A program made the position numbers and the translations under genes. DNA of 64,000 nucleotides from Phoronis australis (Eukaryota; Phoronida; Phoronidae): assembly GCA_002633005.1 (NCBI GenBank), contig NMRA01000473.1, forward strand, positions 1 to 64,000. The letters run 5' to 3'. The notes under the pieces were generated by a model. The model was not told the DNA's origin and ran no database searches. It saw only the letters and a list, made by a program, of their open reading frames with translations. Shown here piece after piece: positions 8,507 through 21,012 of this stretch (positions within the stretch are counted from its first letter, which is position 1; every line of letters starts with the position of its first letter).

Positions 8507-11500
8507 CTAGGTACCAAAGTAACAAGCAATATGAAAAAACAAACCAATTTTGGGAACTTGAAGATGTAATTAAAGCACACACACTTGTAAAAAACATTGT
8601 GTTATTTACTCACTGGCGGATCTAGAACATTGAAGGAGTGGCGACCACATATTATCGAAGGAAAAGAGTGTTCACACCCCTCTTAAAAGGTCACGCTGAC
8701 GGAGTGTTTTCATTCTGACAGTTGTCTGAGGGGGTGGTTTGCCTTCACTAGTCTTTATTAGATTAGCTTTTATGTTACTCACGTTAGAATTGATTTCTAG
8801 GCTTCACAAGAACGGACACTTAGTTAATGCTCCAGTCCTATGCAATACTCAGCTGTTGGCTTTCCGACTACTCCAGACGGTGCTCATCAATTTATTGTCA
8901 CTGAATTGTCGCACTCGACATACTGTTGCCCTGGCGAAAGTATATGTCGAGTGCAACAGTGTATGCAACCAAAATCGACATTGTCACTCCCAACTATGTT
9001 GGAAGACTGTCTGCTTGCCAGGGTACATAGGCGGATCCAGAGACAGAGGAAGGCCCACGAAATGATATGAAACCCAAAAACGAGCAACGATGTAGGAAGT
9101 TGAATTGGGAAAAGATCATTGCAGGAGATGGTTGGTGATGAAAAGCACACGTGATTCCAATCTCGTTTGCGGGGGCGTTGAATTTGCATTGAAAATCTAG
9201 ATACTGAAGACATGTTTTACCCCTTCCAACTTTCGGCAACCCCCACACGAACTCATGTTCCTCATTTTGACTCCCTGTCACACCCAACCCATGTAGGAGT
9301 CCTTTAGGAGGTGGTGTAACTTCTGGGGGTGTGTCGGAAATGCGCCTTTCACATAAGTTTTTAAATTTGAAGAAATTGCATCATAAAATCGTTTGACGTC
9401 GACTTCTTGTTCGTCTGTGGTGAATTTTCTCTACCAAAACATTTAGGTACTCTTATAGGCCAATCCAATGGGGCTATTCGGAAAATCTACAATAACTAGA
9501 GGGCCCGCGTGTGCTAGTGGTGATAGATTAACAGCTTCGATTTCGCGAGCCCTTTAAATACATGGTGAAATGGCTTGCAGCCGTGCCAACTGAATCTGAG
9601 ATTGCGTGAAAAGGGTGCTTCTATGAGAGAAGTAAGCACGACCTTATACAAAGGTAAGGTTTGTGATTATTTTAACGATTATTCCAAATTCTACCGATGC
9701 CTGTTAACTGAGGTACTCGCCGATGTCGACTTCGCGGCAGTCGCCAGTCGGGTTAATCTTTGTTTGTTGTGATATGTGATACGATAATTGACGTAGCAAT
9801 CGGGATCTTTTCGTACATCAAAGCATTATTATTATTTGGAATGATTTCTAACAGTTTATCAGTGACAGTTACACCAATCAATGCTGAATGTTTATGCCGT
9901 CAACTCGATACAGGTTAATGAGTTAAGATTACAATCCAAGCCCAATGGCAAAGGGTACATGAAAGACCAGAAGGCTTTTTCCTGCTCTCAAAAAAGGATT
10001 TAAAGTTAAAAATATACCTCAACGAATGACTCGGGAACAAATATATATATCGAAATACTCGGAACTCTACTCGAAAACTAACTAACTCCATGGCATATCT
10101 CAAGTAACTCGAAGGACATTTAAATCCTGGGCCCAGGAAACTGCATATTTGTAAAGATGCAACATTGTATATTGTCGCTGTGCTTGAACTGGCAATGCTT
10201 TTTGAAACATTGGCTTGAGTGCCTCTGAAACTGTATTGCATGCTTTGGTACTGGGAATGCTTTTGAAGTATCCAAACTGAATTGTTTAATAGGCTATGAA
10301 CCGGCACTCCATCACAAAAAATAACTTTTGATTTGGATCTCTTACTGTGACAAAATTGGTTTCCGGTCTCGACGTGGGATTGCTGCCGCCTATTTTGGTC
10401 ATGTGACAAAACGTGAACATGTACCTATATCCGAAATTAGGCAAAATCATGCTTGAAAGCAATGTTTTGGATATGCACGCAACCTATTTATTTTAAAGGA
10501 CGTTTTAGCTAGTTGGCTCGAATGTAGTGGAGAATATTGCACAGTACGCCAAGACAAACCGCATTTTAAACACCTATTTTAATTAAAATTGTTTTTCAGT
10601 TGAAAACTGTTTCCATTTTCCCTTGTTTTATGCAGGAGAATTCAATCAAATGGCTTAAGTCAATCAAGCATTCTCTTAAAGCCTATATTGAAAGGTAACT
10701 CTTATAAATATGTCTCTGAGTTCCATAAACTGTCTAATAACTGTTAGGCTTATTGGTTTGCTTTTGTGTATGTCACCGCGAGAATCAAACAGTTGCGAAT
10801 AGCACGGCGCACGCAATGGTGTTCCACTCAGACCCCTATTCAATACAGCTGTTATCGACCTTTTGTTGTCTGTGCAGGGATCTGGTGGTGACGAAAAGGC
10901 AACTTCACCTACCATTTGACGAGCCTACATTTGCGTGGTTAAACTCTCGTTTTCTTATTTTGCTAAGGCTTTGCGAGGAATACCTGGTTAGCTCAGTACA
11001 TCTAAAATAACAAAATTCCGTTGAGGTTAGGCTTTAATTTCCTTCTCAGCATTATTCTATAGTTACCATAAACCCAGATACGTTAATTATACACTCAAGC
11101 GTATCTAACAGAACGTCTTATATATGTTATAGTCTGAGAAATGCTTTATAAAACTAAGTCGCTTAGGAATGTTTTGCACGCGGGCAAGATTATACACTTA
11201 TATCGAGGACCTTGCGTGTGTCAGTATCCACAGCAAAGCATGAGCCTGTACAAAGGAGATGCACTCATGCCTATAATCAATTAGGCACATGCGCATACAC
11301 ATATAACAATTTTCCTTGAAGAACGCATGAATTCGAATATAGGCGCATGGGCCTACATACGCGCATATGCGGTAGGCAAATGGTTTTCAAAATCAAAGTT
11401 GCCTGCTTCCACTGCTTGTATGGCTTTCAAAGTGTCATAAAATGCTGATCCAAAGTACGTCTGACTCCCTCGCAAAGTGAAATTTTTGTTTCGCCACTGT

Positions 11501-14500
11501 CGTCTGACTCACTATATTTGGATTCGTCCATGCCTTTACTGAGACCAACACGCAGTATCGTATAGGCCTGCATGTACAAAGCCATGCCATTTTGACAGAT
11601 ATAGGGCTACAATACATGTATGTGTCGAGTGCAACAATATGTCACAACAATCACGGCGAATTCCAGTCGATAAATATTGCAACCAATTTCAGTTCAAACA
11701 AAGGGTATGAACTCGTCAATGTTGGTTTAGAAGTGTAAATAAATGTGAATAAGATTTTTTGACCCCAGAACAGGTTTTGTAGGTGTTTTAGTAGTGACGT
11801 CATGATATTTGAGCTCCGATTTTCGAAATGATGGTAACGCCAACGGCATAAGAACTGCATCACTGCGCGTCATCTTTTTGAAGTGCACCATATTTTTAAA
11901 AGCTTGTCAAACTTCGGCTATTTTGGAAAGTAAAGAAATATAGACCCACCACCACCACCACCCAGCATGTCCACTCACCACCGGACATAAGCTTGTATTT
12001 GAAGCCTTGTACTACATGCTTACGTTTGGAACCACAAGTGGATTTCTACTTGTGACAGCATTGATGACGCTTTCACCACTTCGTCGTTTCCAGTAGTAAT
12101 TCTTTCCGTGATCTGTCATAAGAATTTCTCTGCCGTCTGGTGATATATCAGCACCTCGTGGAAACTGGGCATTTGATGTTACAACAGGCATTGACTTTGC
12201 CTCCATAAGGTTAACCTTGTTGCCTGAATTCCATCCACTCGATGGTACCTGAAGTTGTCAAAGCCATGTTTAACGACTCCGTGACCGGCGTAAATCAACG
12301 TGAAATTTCGACAAAAAGAGGTTGCTACTAAGGGCGTAAACGCCACTGAATCAGGGGAGCGTTGAGTAGAAGCGAGAACGTCGCAAAATCATAATGGCGC
12401 AAGACCTCGCAAAATTGTGCCGCTGGCAAGTGTGCTCGAAACTCTAGCAAAAGGATAGCCACTGAAGCGATTGGTCAGTGAGTAGAGGTTGGTATGTTGA
12501 CTTATGGGGTGAAATTCACCGCTTTCGTTCCATATTAAGCGGCTCACGTGACGTCATATTGTTGTTTGAATCTGACCGTAAGCGGATAAGGGACCTATTT
12601 AGTACATTAATGCAAAATACTGACACATAGGAACAAATAAAACGGACAGAGCATTATCAGCAGGATCCTTAAACTAAGGACAAAGAGGAGTTTCATTTTA
12701 ATTTTAAAATATCCCAAAAGTGATATCACTGGCCACAGTACCAAAATATGAGGATTTTGGTATCTATTTTATCAAAACCGACAATTTCAAAGTTAGAGCC
12801 ATGACCCCCTCTTCCTGTCAATTTAAAAAACAGCAAAACAATATCAGATGCGGGAATTATAGTTCGTATTAAACAAAAATGTGTAGGCCCCATAGATGCG
12901 CTTGGAACATCTACCATCGGCCGGAAAATTGCAGACCACCTAGCTTGGAGGCTGATACTCAACTATAGTGGCCTTTATAATAACTTTCTTATTTCTGACC
13001 TCGATAAACTTCGTTGGTGCAGCCTGGTTAGCAGGGGTGCCTTTCATTTAAACTTTATGGTGTACTAAGTCACATATAGCCTCACACCTAATTACCTCAC
13101 AACTAAATTCAAAGCAGCCAGAGATTCTCACAATTACAAAACTGGAGCGAGTGTTTCTGGCTGTCTGGTACCATATAAACCTAAAACCAACTGGGGTAAA
13201 AGAACTTTTGGCTACAGAGGTGCTGGCACTTACAACGGGCTGGGGACTGCCGTCGCGAACGCGCTCAATCAATGTCCACGTCTTCAAACAGAAATACTGG
13301 GACTTTGTGCGTGGTGCGGTACTGTAGGCTCCGCTCATCATTCTTCCACTCTGTTTTTTCTTATTTATTCATCTAATTATACATATCAAATAATTTTTAA
13401 ACTAATTTAATTTAGGCCCTAGTTATTAATCTTTTCAATCTAATTATACATATCTCTCTGTATTATTTCCGACTGGGCCCACTTTAAAATGAGTGTATAA
13501 ACTGAAGTGGTCACCCAGTCTTTTAAAGAAGTTTAAATAAATAAACAAAAAATAAAGCTGTCTGACTAGTGCTGAAAATTTTTGCTCAGTACCGGAGGAA
13601 AGATGCTTACAGCCCAAGGTGGGCTTGCCGCCCACATTTGCCGACTCACTCATGTTGCGCACAACCGAGCGCCTGGTAAGTTACTCCAGGCACCCCATTC
13701 GATAACTCACCCGATAAATCACCGCCTGCTGACCGCTCCCAGCTAGAGAGATAAGATACACGTTTCCCCTCTCGTCCACCATCACTGCCTCGCATTCCCG
13801 TGTGGTTGGCCAGTGAATCCTCAGAACATCTGGTTTGACAGTGGCCGTTGACAGTGACGACGGCTCCTTGACCCTGTAGAGAATGACCAGATTGGAACTG
13901 GTGTAGCCAGAATCCACCACGTAGATGTAGTAGTCGTTGTTGGGACCTTTTCCAACAGCCATGTCCTCCCAGTCCTGTTAAATAAAGGATATCCAGTTCA
14001 TTATTCTGTTAAACGCTTCCGTTGCGTTAAATCTCTATACATCAAAATGTGTCTGAACACAGTCCTACAATAGCTTGGGATAAGGCTCCACCTAGTTTCC
14101 TTTTTTGAAAAAAGCCAAACCTGTATTGGTCTTTATTCGTGAGCATATGAAGATTGCTGGTTCGACCCTTGTCAAACGGATGCGCTGTTTTTTCTGTCGT
14201 AAGAACGAATAGAAACATGGTTAGGTCTCACAGTTGAAGTTGGTAAAGAAGATTGAACAACGATCTTGCACACTCACTGCTTCAAAAGAGACGTAGAAAA
14301 TAAAACTAGACTCGCCAAATATTTTCAGAGTCCAAGGTCTACAGTATAAACCTATGACATTATAAAAATATGTTGCCCCATTTGAAAATGGTCTTTCGGT
14401 GTTCTGAAGTCAAAATTATCATATAAGAACTGCAATTTTCAGATTATGTGTTCTTCATAGCGACATCTGTTGCAGTGCACATCAACTCTCTTACTCAGAG

Positions 14501-16454
14501 TGGATGCAGGTCAGGCGATTGGTTTTCTTTGTACAATATGTGCTGTACAATAACACGGTGACGAAGTGAGAAATATCTAATTCTTAAAATCCTGAATTTA
14601 CATTCGACAAAAAGAAAGTTGTAGTCTAGTCAGTACATTTTTTTCTAATATCATCGTGGCATATCCTTAAAAGGTTGTCGTTATTCCCAAAACGCAATGT
14701 TGTTCCGCACCGTTCGTTTAACCGCCTTACTGGAAACCATCTTAGAAACTCGTTGAACACTGTACGTCCGTAATATATGTTCTCGATGGGGAGATATGAC
14801 GCACAGAGAGGTTCTTGTAGTCTTTAAAGTGTGTGAGGGAAATGCAAGTGTTAGATCAGGCTGTGTTATCAAATTTGAAGATGCGAAATCTATAAGCTAT
14901 GAAAAATAAATAAAAAATAATTTAAAAAATAAATGAAATGCAGCTCAAACTGTTTGCAGAAGAATTAATTCAAGCAACGGTATTTTCAGATGTTTAGGGA
15001 TGATAGACATCATTTATGCATCATGAAATTTATAACAGGTATATATATATATATATATAATATGCAAATGACTGGCATGGTAGTGTTGCATTCCAATTCA
15101 GAGGTAACGTATTCTTAGCTAAAACACAAAATTCTCAAAAATGTCATTATTTGTCTATATCATTTGCTAACATTTCATGTTTCCGTATTTTCAACGCTTT
15201 AAATTTTTTATGAATTTTAGAGCACCAAACCTGACCCAAAAGTCGCATGCACTTTAATATTCAGAAAAGACTGTTTTAACCTTAATGTGCGTTTTACCTC
15301 TCCAGCGATAACAAATATTCTAGACACGCCGGTTTTCAACAAGTTTTCAAGATGAAGGCAACAAAGGGTGCATGGGGCAACAGTTAGCCTTGGTGGAGGA
15401 GAACCCATGTTCAGATCCCAATACTACACTGTTGATAACCATTAAATAAGGAGGTTAGACTGTCGACGAAGAAATATCACAATCCCCATTTTTAGCAATA
15501 AAACTTCATAGTAAAAACTATAAAGACCTGTATAATAGAAATGCACCCAGTTATTGCCATGTGAATCTTCACTTGAGATTTGGACTTTGAATATAAAATA
15601 GCAATGTCCCTTTACGAAGAATTGAAAAGAAAAACAGCTAGAGAATATTAGGGCTCGCTATGCTTTCACGTGCTATCGGACCCACGACACGCCAGTGAGA
15701 CCCGAGTGATACGGGCAACAATAAATGTGACAAAATTGTTAAGAAACACAATCATAATGCTACAGATAATGGTAAAGGGCCAAGGTAAGTAACCATTTAC
15801 CCAGAACATACCTTATTGCTCGCGCCACTGAACGTGAGCATGCCACGTCTTACGCCAGAGTTCAGTGAAACGGCTACAACCCTTGGTTGGTCACCAGAGT
15901 CATTGTGGATCCAAATCCGGTCCGTGTGCTGGTGACTCGCTGCTAAACCGGAAGCCTCGGAGACCTTGCTCGTGCTGACGGTTACTTGTTTCACTCCGTC
16001 TTCAAACAATTGAGCACGACTCTGGGCCACTACAGGACATTCAAGGAGGCAGATGTTACTGTCAATACCATGAGCTCACTTAGAGGGATTCGCACATTTG
16101 TGACTTCAGTTCTAGATTTGTTGCATTATTTGCATTAATTATTCAGTCAGACACTTTGTCTCTGATTATCACTCTTTTCGTGTCATTTGAAAGTCGTCGC
16201 GTCTATGAAAAATGCTGGCTTTGGGATACCTAAATGAATTTTGTTTATTAACAAATAAAATACGAGTAAACGGGGTCGTCCAATAATCACACCTGACTAG
16301 AACGTACAACATTTAGGTTCACCTGAGCTAAGGTTTGGTGCTTGAATGTGTGGTAGAACGCTTTTGTATAGGCTATGTAGCCGACGAATTTGACGTGTAC
16401 ATAGGTATACTCACCTAGTGCCACAAAGACAAGTGATGCACGCATTAACAACAT
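7493..16454 (-). CDS. Secreted beta-propeller / tartrate-resistant acid phosphatase fusion
   Basis: Five exons (16415-16454, 15812-16029, 13711-13974, 12024-12248, 7493-8506) join in frame to 586 codons plus TAG. Residues 1-17 look like a signal peptide (MLLMRASLVFVALVAQS). Residues 20 to about 285 show propeller repeats: SEASGLAAS, IWIHNDSGDQPRV, DWEDMAVGKG, GADISPDGREIL and ESIAWSHDSKGYYTISEG. These are typical of secreted bacterial phytase-like or SdiA-regulated-like propellers. Residues 308-586 are a purple acid phosphatase of the ACP5 type with GDWG (D315), GDNFY (D347, Y350), GNHD (N385), GHHPV (H463) and GHDHN (H501, H503), so all metal ligands are present. It is predicted to be an extracellular or lysosomal phosphomonoesterase. 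The propeller's ligand is unknown. The phosphatase part is encoded in one uninterrupted 1014-base exon, unlike the propeller. An in-frame ATG at 16499 would add 15 residues; I prefer 16454 because the signal peptide then starts cleanly. Confidence 0.85.
8507..12023. other. Intron 4 of the fusion gene, with repeats
   Basis: Contains a GGCGGATCTAG-type repeat end at 8611, another at 9027, and a roughly 490-bp dispersed repeat (9460-9952). The remaining DNA (9953-12023) shows no recognisable gene. Confidence 0.6.
9460..9952 (+). repeat. Dispersed ~490-bp repeat, copy 1
   Basis: Starts near AATGGGGCTATTCGG and ends near AATCCAAGCCCAATGGCAAA. An inverted copy lies at 55920-56428 and a diverged start at 54655-54760. 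No coding capacity is seen. A possible RNA-polymerase-III-like box (CTTCGATTTC) is weak. Confidence 0.85.
12024..12248 (-). CDS. Fusion gene exon 4 (propeller)
   Basis: 75 codons, phase 0 at both ends, acceptor AACTTCAG and donor AAC/GTAAGC. Joins exon 3 as IYR-VPSSGW and carries PRGADISPDGREILMTDHG, a typical blade. No start codon is needed inside it. Confidence 0.85.
12880..13345 (+). pseudogene. LINE reverse-transcriptase C-terminal remnant
   Basis: Plus-strand frames with stops read GLYNNFLISDLDKLR, then TGASVSGCLVPYKPKTNWGK and RTFGYRGAGTYNGL. This is the conserved end of non-LTR retrotransposon ORF2 ('...N-x-G-K-R-x-F-x-x-R-G...W-N-x-L'). It lies in intron 3 (12249-13710) of the fusion gene, opposite to the gene's direction. 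Confidence 0.65.
13711..13974 (-). CDS. Fusion gene exon 3 (propeller)
   Basis: Exactly 88 codons in phase 0, acceptor TTTAACAG and donor CGG/GTGAGT. Encodes DWEDMAVGKG, YYIYVVDSGY, a blade ending VILYRVKEPSS, and ECEAVMVDERGNVYLISL. The alternation of D-W-E-D and 'Y-V-x-D-x-G' is the hallmark of the bacterial propeller family. Confidence 0.9.
13975..15811. other. Intron 2 of the fusion gene
   Basis: No gene or known repeat seen except a short TA dinucleotide run near 15040-15058. The small open frames here have no supporting motif. Confidence 0.6.
15812..16029 (-). CDS. Fusion gene exon 2 (propeller)
   Basis: Acceptor TCCTGTAG and donor AAG/GTATGT. The two starting bases complete a Val codon with exon 1. 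Encodes SKVSEASGLAASHQHTDRIW and HNDSGDQPRVVAVSLNSG, the first blades of the propeller; ends in phase 0. Confidence 0.85.
16415..16454 (-). CDS. Fusion gene exon 1 (signal peptide)
   Basis: MLLMRASLVFVAL plus one base, then donor GTGAGT. The hydrophobic run supports secretion. The upstream in-frame ATG at 16499 is an alternative start. Confidence 0.75.
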
Positions 16455-18033
16455 TGTGTATAAGTGACTGCTGGATGCGTCGCACATGTACTTATACATG
16501 TAGTTAACTCATCTAACATGGACTGAAAGTGGGACATGGAGCAGATAAGCGTCATCCGTGGGCGCTACGTGAATCTGGTGCCATTCTCATAACACGCATT
16601 TGGCACAACGTAGTGGCTAAATTGTCCCACTCGCCGCCTCGGGAAATTTTAAAGGTATAACTTTGTATAAGATAATTAAGATGAATATCTTTGCAACAAT
16701 TCAAGCATGCAAATGCAATTTCCAACATTTTCAAATGAAAACATTTTATTTTGACTCGAGTTCGAGCCGGTCTTGTAGGCTTACTAATCTAAAATTAAAA
16801 CACTTTTCTCGCCAATTATGTTGCATTAGCCTCGATCAAGTACTTCGCGTACAGAATATTAAAGGAGCATGCCACCCAAAAACAACCTATTTTGTAGATC
16901 GAGTAGTTCTACTCGATAACGGCACGTTCGGTTGCGTTACCCGACACCTGACGGCAGACGGAGGTGTTGAAATTATCCAATGACGTAATTGGTTTCACAT
17001 GCAGTCTGTTCACGGTAGTTCACCACACGGGTTACTGGTGTCAGCTTATCGCGTCATCGTTTAACACCGATAAATCATCAAACTTCGATGTAAAACCCTT
17101 AAAAATACACCGAGTTCTTATAAAAACGTGTTGCTTTATTTCGCTCTTACGGATTTATTGGTATTTGGACACACCGTAGCCTACAAAGTTCGGCAGGCCA
17201 ATTTACCAACTACAAGGAGTTTGGGGTCTGTTCGGAGATAAATTCGAAGTATTTTTCAGTGAAATACAGACAGGAGAACCTATAACTGTGTTGTTAAGAC
17301 TTATGATTTTTTGAGGTCTTAACACACAAAACGCCTGCTATCCCGACCAGTAGCTCTGAACCCGATCAGGCCCGTCGGGGCCGGACTAATGACTCGTTAT
17401 CCCGGCCATAAGTGACTCGGAACCCGATCAGGCCCGTCGCCGCCGCGCCGGGACTGGCACGAACATAAACCAGCTTGAGTTTTAAACTAAACCTGAAGCC
17501 AGGAAAAGACTATAATAGTGAGCCACAGAAATAATGGAAATTAGCCAAGAAACTGAAAAACTCATGTCGGGGGCCGCGAACAAGTCGGGCTACCCTTCCA
17601 CAGACCGTCAGGGCAAAGGTTGTACAGCAACAATGACTTGAATAATGTATATGTATATCCAAATAAAGATTCCCCTAACATGTGACCATAGCATATAAAA
17701 TCGACTAATTGTTTCGCAACAGCTTTCTGTCAGCAAACACTGAATTAGCGTGCGCTCACACGGCCTCGGTGCCCGGTCAATTACCTTTGATGACGGCATC
17801 AAAAGCCGATAACGCAGTGGTTTATTTATTGCTGGCTTCTCAACATTTGCACTCACGAATACTGCAAAGGCATTACAAATTAGACAGACTTTGTTTCAGT
17901 TTTATATAAGCATTGGTTAGGATGAGAATAATTCATTTTGAAACAGAACGCAGTATAATACTAACGTCTACATGGCAACTCGCCCGGCAATTAGTCAAGA
18001 GCTCATCCGACGAAAACTTCAGGGATCGGATCG

Positions 18034-18123
18034 TTAGGTTTCACAGGCTATCAATTCGAACCGGAATACACTGATCACGAAATACTAGAGAGGTGCCATG
18101 AAAAAGACAACGGAAAGTATGGA
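18034..18123 (+). pseudogene. P2X7-like module remnant (copy A)
   Basis: Reads LGFTGYQFEPEYTDHEILER, then a stop. 'GYQFEPEYTDEE' is a good match to the start of the P2X7-type zinc module. Copies B (near 19705-19795, FTGYQFEQEYSDEEILERR), C (minus strand near 21446-21520) and D (minus strand near 33140-33215, with a stop after YQF) carry the same motif, so it was once selected. Confidence 0.55.
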
Positions 18124-18267
18124 TAGTTCTTTGGTAAGCCGGAATTCGTCAGAGAAATCACTGTCGACGAAATGCCGGCCACAGACACGGAGATATTTCA
18201 CGGCCTCATACTTGCTATTAACAGCGTACCTTTCATTCTTCACTACCATGAGCCATTTCCTAAGCAT
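18085..18267 (-). pseudogene. THAP zinc-finger remnant (copy A)
   Basis: Minus-strand frame MLRKWLMVVKNERYA, then KYEAVKYLRVCGRHFVDSDF. This is the second half of a THAP C2CH finger (W, then C-x2-H-F). The first Cys pair is in a neighbouring frame, so a frameshift has occurred. Its 3' part overlaps the P2X7-like frame on the other strand. Confidence 0.65.
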
Positions 18268-18523
18268 TTCGGAAGGAAGCCGAAAAAAGATATACCCGCT
18301 TTCTTCGCAGCTTCATAGTTCGGACAAGCGAGAACGATGCACCACGATATAGCGACATTCACTCTGCAGAGAACCACTGACGTTGCTGCGTCGTTTCTCA
18401 CCCTCCTCACAGTTTAATGCGACACCTCTCGGCAAGGTGAGGTCGACAGTATAAGATGCGATGTGTATATAGACCTATTAAGACTGTAAAAAAATAATTA
18501 AATCGGGTGGCATTCTCCTTTAA

Positions 18524-19986
18524 AGGAACATGCCACCCAAAAAACAACCTAATTTGTATCAATTTTAATCGAGTAGATCTACTCCATAACGACACGTACG
18601 GTTGCGTTACCTGACACCTGACCTGACGGCAGACGGAGGTGTTGAAATTATCCAATGACGTCATCGGTTTCACACGCAGTCTGTTCAGCAGTTCACAACA
18701 CGGGTTACTGGTGTCAGCTTATCGCTTGAAGTCATCGTTTAACACCAATAAATCATCAAACTTCGATGTAAAACCCTTAAAGATACACCGAGTTCTTATA
18801 AAAACGTGTTGTTTTATTTCGCTCTCACGGATTTATTGGTATTTGGACACACCGTAGACCACAAAGTTCGGCAGGCCAATGTAGTATGAGTTTGGGGTGT
18901 GTTCGGAGATAATTTCGAAGTATTTTTCGTGAGATACAGACAGGAGAACCTAGATCTGTGTTGTTTAGACTTGTGATTTTTTGAGTTCTAAACACAAAAC
19001 GCTAGTTATCCTGGCCAGTGGCTCGGAGCCCGATCAGGCCCGTCGCGGCGGCCGGCCGGATCGTTATCCGGGCCAGAGGCTCGGAAATGACTGATCAGAC
19101 ATCACGAACATAAACCAGCCAAAGTTCAGTGGAAACTAAATTTCCAGTCAAGAAAATACTATAATAGTGAGCCAAAGTAATGTGCACGTGATTATTTTGG
19201 TGAATTGGCCACGAAACTGCAAATCAACGTACTCGTCGGGGGCCGCAAATTCAGATCCGCTTTGGCCACAGCACCGTCAGGCCAGAAGTTGTACATTGAC
19301 AATCCTTATTTGAGTAATGTAAATGTAAATAAAGATTCCCCTAACACCTGCCCGTGGGATGGAAATCGAGTTGTTTCACAACAGTTTCTGCCAGCAATCA
19401 CTTAATTCAGTATTATGAGCTCACACGGCCTCGGTGTCCCGTCAATTAGTTTTATTGCACCTAAAGCCGGTAACGCAGTGATTTAATCATTGCTGGCTTC
19501 TCAAATCATTTGCACTCACGAACAATCCAAAGGCATTACAAATTGCATGTAATGGGACAGACTTTGTTTCAGTTTTATATAAGTATTGGTTAGGGTGAGA
19601 ATAATTCATTTTGGAGCAGAACGCTCAGTAATAAACGCCAACATGGCAACTCGCAATCCCGACTTAGGACGAGCTAGAGCTCACCAGTCTCGACTTCGCA
19701 GGTGGATCGTTAAGTTTTACAGGCTATCAATTCGAACAAGAATACAGTGATGAAGAAATACTAGAGAGGCGCCGTGAACAAGCTCAGACAACGGAACGTA
19801 TGGAGTTATTTGGTAAGCCGGCATTCGTCAGGCACTGTCGATGTCTGCAGGCCACACTCAGACACAGAGGTGTTTCACAGCCTCATACTTGCTATTTACA
19901 GCGTACATTTCATTCTTCATTACCATGAGCCACTTCCTAAGCATTTCGGACTCTCGAAGAAGTCGAAAAAAGGATATACCCGCTTG
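18524..19986 (+). mobile_element. Kolobok-like element, copy B (truncated)
   Basis: Starts AGGAACATGCCACCC directly after the same TTAA that ends copy A, so the two copies abut. It follows copy A until GATATACCCGCTT and then stops matching; the right terminus is lost. A P2X7-like frame is present; the THAP part is broken. Confidence 0.8.
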
Positions 19987-20859
19987 TCTAATTAGTGGAT
20001 ATCATATAAGAAATTAATTACCAGATTTTTAAAATTGTTCTCTCTCCATCTACGCACAATCTCAAAGCACAGCTACCTTTTAAACAAACCTACAGTCAAT
20101 CTCTGACAGTCCCGTCACACTTTAACGCTGCTCTGTGATTTGTACATTAACAACTAGGACCAACTTAATTCACCTAAAAAATTGGGGCCAATGTACTTGA
20201 ATTGTGATTCTTCACCGGGTATTTGGCTCGTAACCACGTGTTGCCTGGATGATGAGACGGCGTGTCTACTAGGCAATTCTCAAATTTCTGATTTCAGCAT
20301 AATTCACACACTCCACAATTCAGGAGCCCCGCGTTTGTGCCAATATCAAGAATGCTATACCGTTGCACGTTTTGCCTCTGCGTTTAAAAAAACTAAAACT
20401 GTTAATCCAAGAACGGTTGAAAAATCAATGAATGGATGGCGTCTTGGTAAGACTTTTACCGAGCATCGCTTAAAAGCTTTGAGCAGCATTACGACACCTA
20501 TTCGAACATCGCTTACCGAGGCCTCGCACCTTTGACTCTACACATATTGAAAATGGCAGACCCCAACACACTTTCCAAAATCGCCAGAGAGGCCAATGCT
20601 TCCACGTAGTCGTGATCTTGGAGTGGGAAATAGCGAGTGAAAGTGACGAAGTGGTAAATGAAACATTCGAAATTTGAAGAACGGAGAGGCCGGGGAGATG
20701 ATGATGAGAGTTCAACAATAAATTTACTGACACGAAGAATGGAAGACGGAGCTGAACAGGACAGGGCAAAGAGAAGCTTAGAAGTGTGAGACGGGTGCAA
20801 AGGGTGTTGCCATCTTGTTTAATAGTAATTTTGAAATTTCAATTTTTTACTTTGGATAC

Positions 20860-21008
20860 TGAAGGAAATCTCCTAATTTTAGAGCTTGAAGTAAATAACT
20901 GTTTCTCTATTGTGTTAGTGAATATTTATGGACCAAACAAAGACAGCCCTAATATTTAATGACATTTCACAGAAAATCGCCAGTTTACATGGTCCAGGAC
21001 AAATGCGG
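20860..21008 (+). pseudogene. LINE endonuclease fragment
   Basis: Reads GNLLILELEVNNCFSIVLVN then IYGPNKDSPNI, one frameshift, then FNDISQKIASLHG. This matches the APE-type endonuclease domain of L1/Tx1-group LINEs ('I-V-x-V-N-I-Y-x-P-N'). It stops at the TTAA where copy C inserted. Confidence 0.6.
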
Positions 21009-21012
21009 TTAA

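Larger units (their letters stand above)
16863..18519 (+). mobile_element. Kolobok-like element, copy A
   Basis: Begins AGGAGCATGCCACCC after TTAA (16859-16862) and ends GGGTGGCATTCTCCT before TTAA (18520-18523). Internal remnants are a plus-strand P2X7-like motif (18034-18123) and a minus-strand THAP domain (18085-18267). TTAA targets plus THAP point to Kolobok. It is not autonomous as it stands. Confidence 0.8.
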
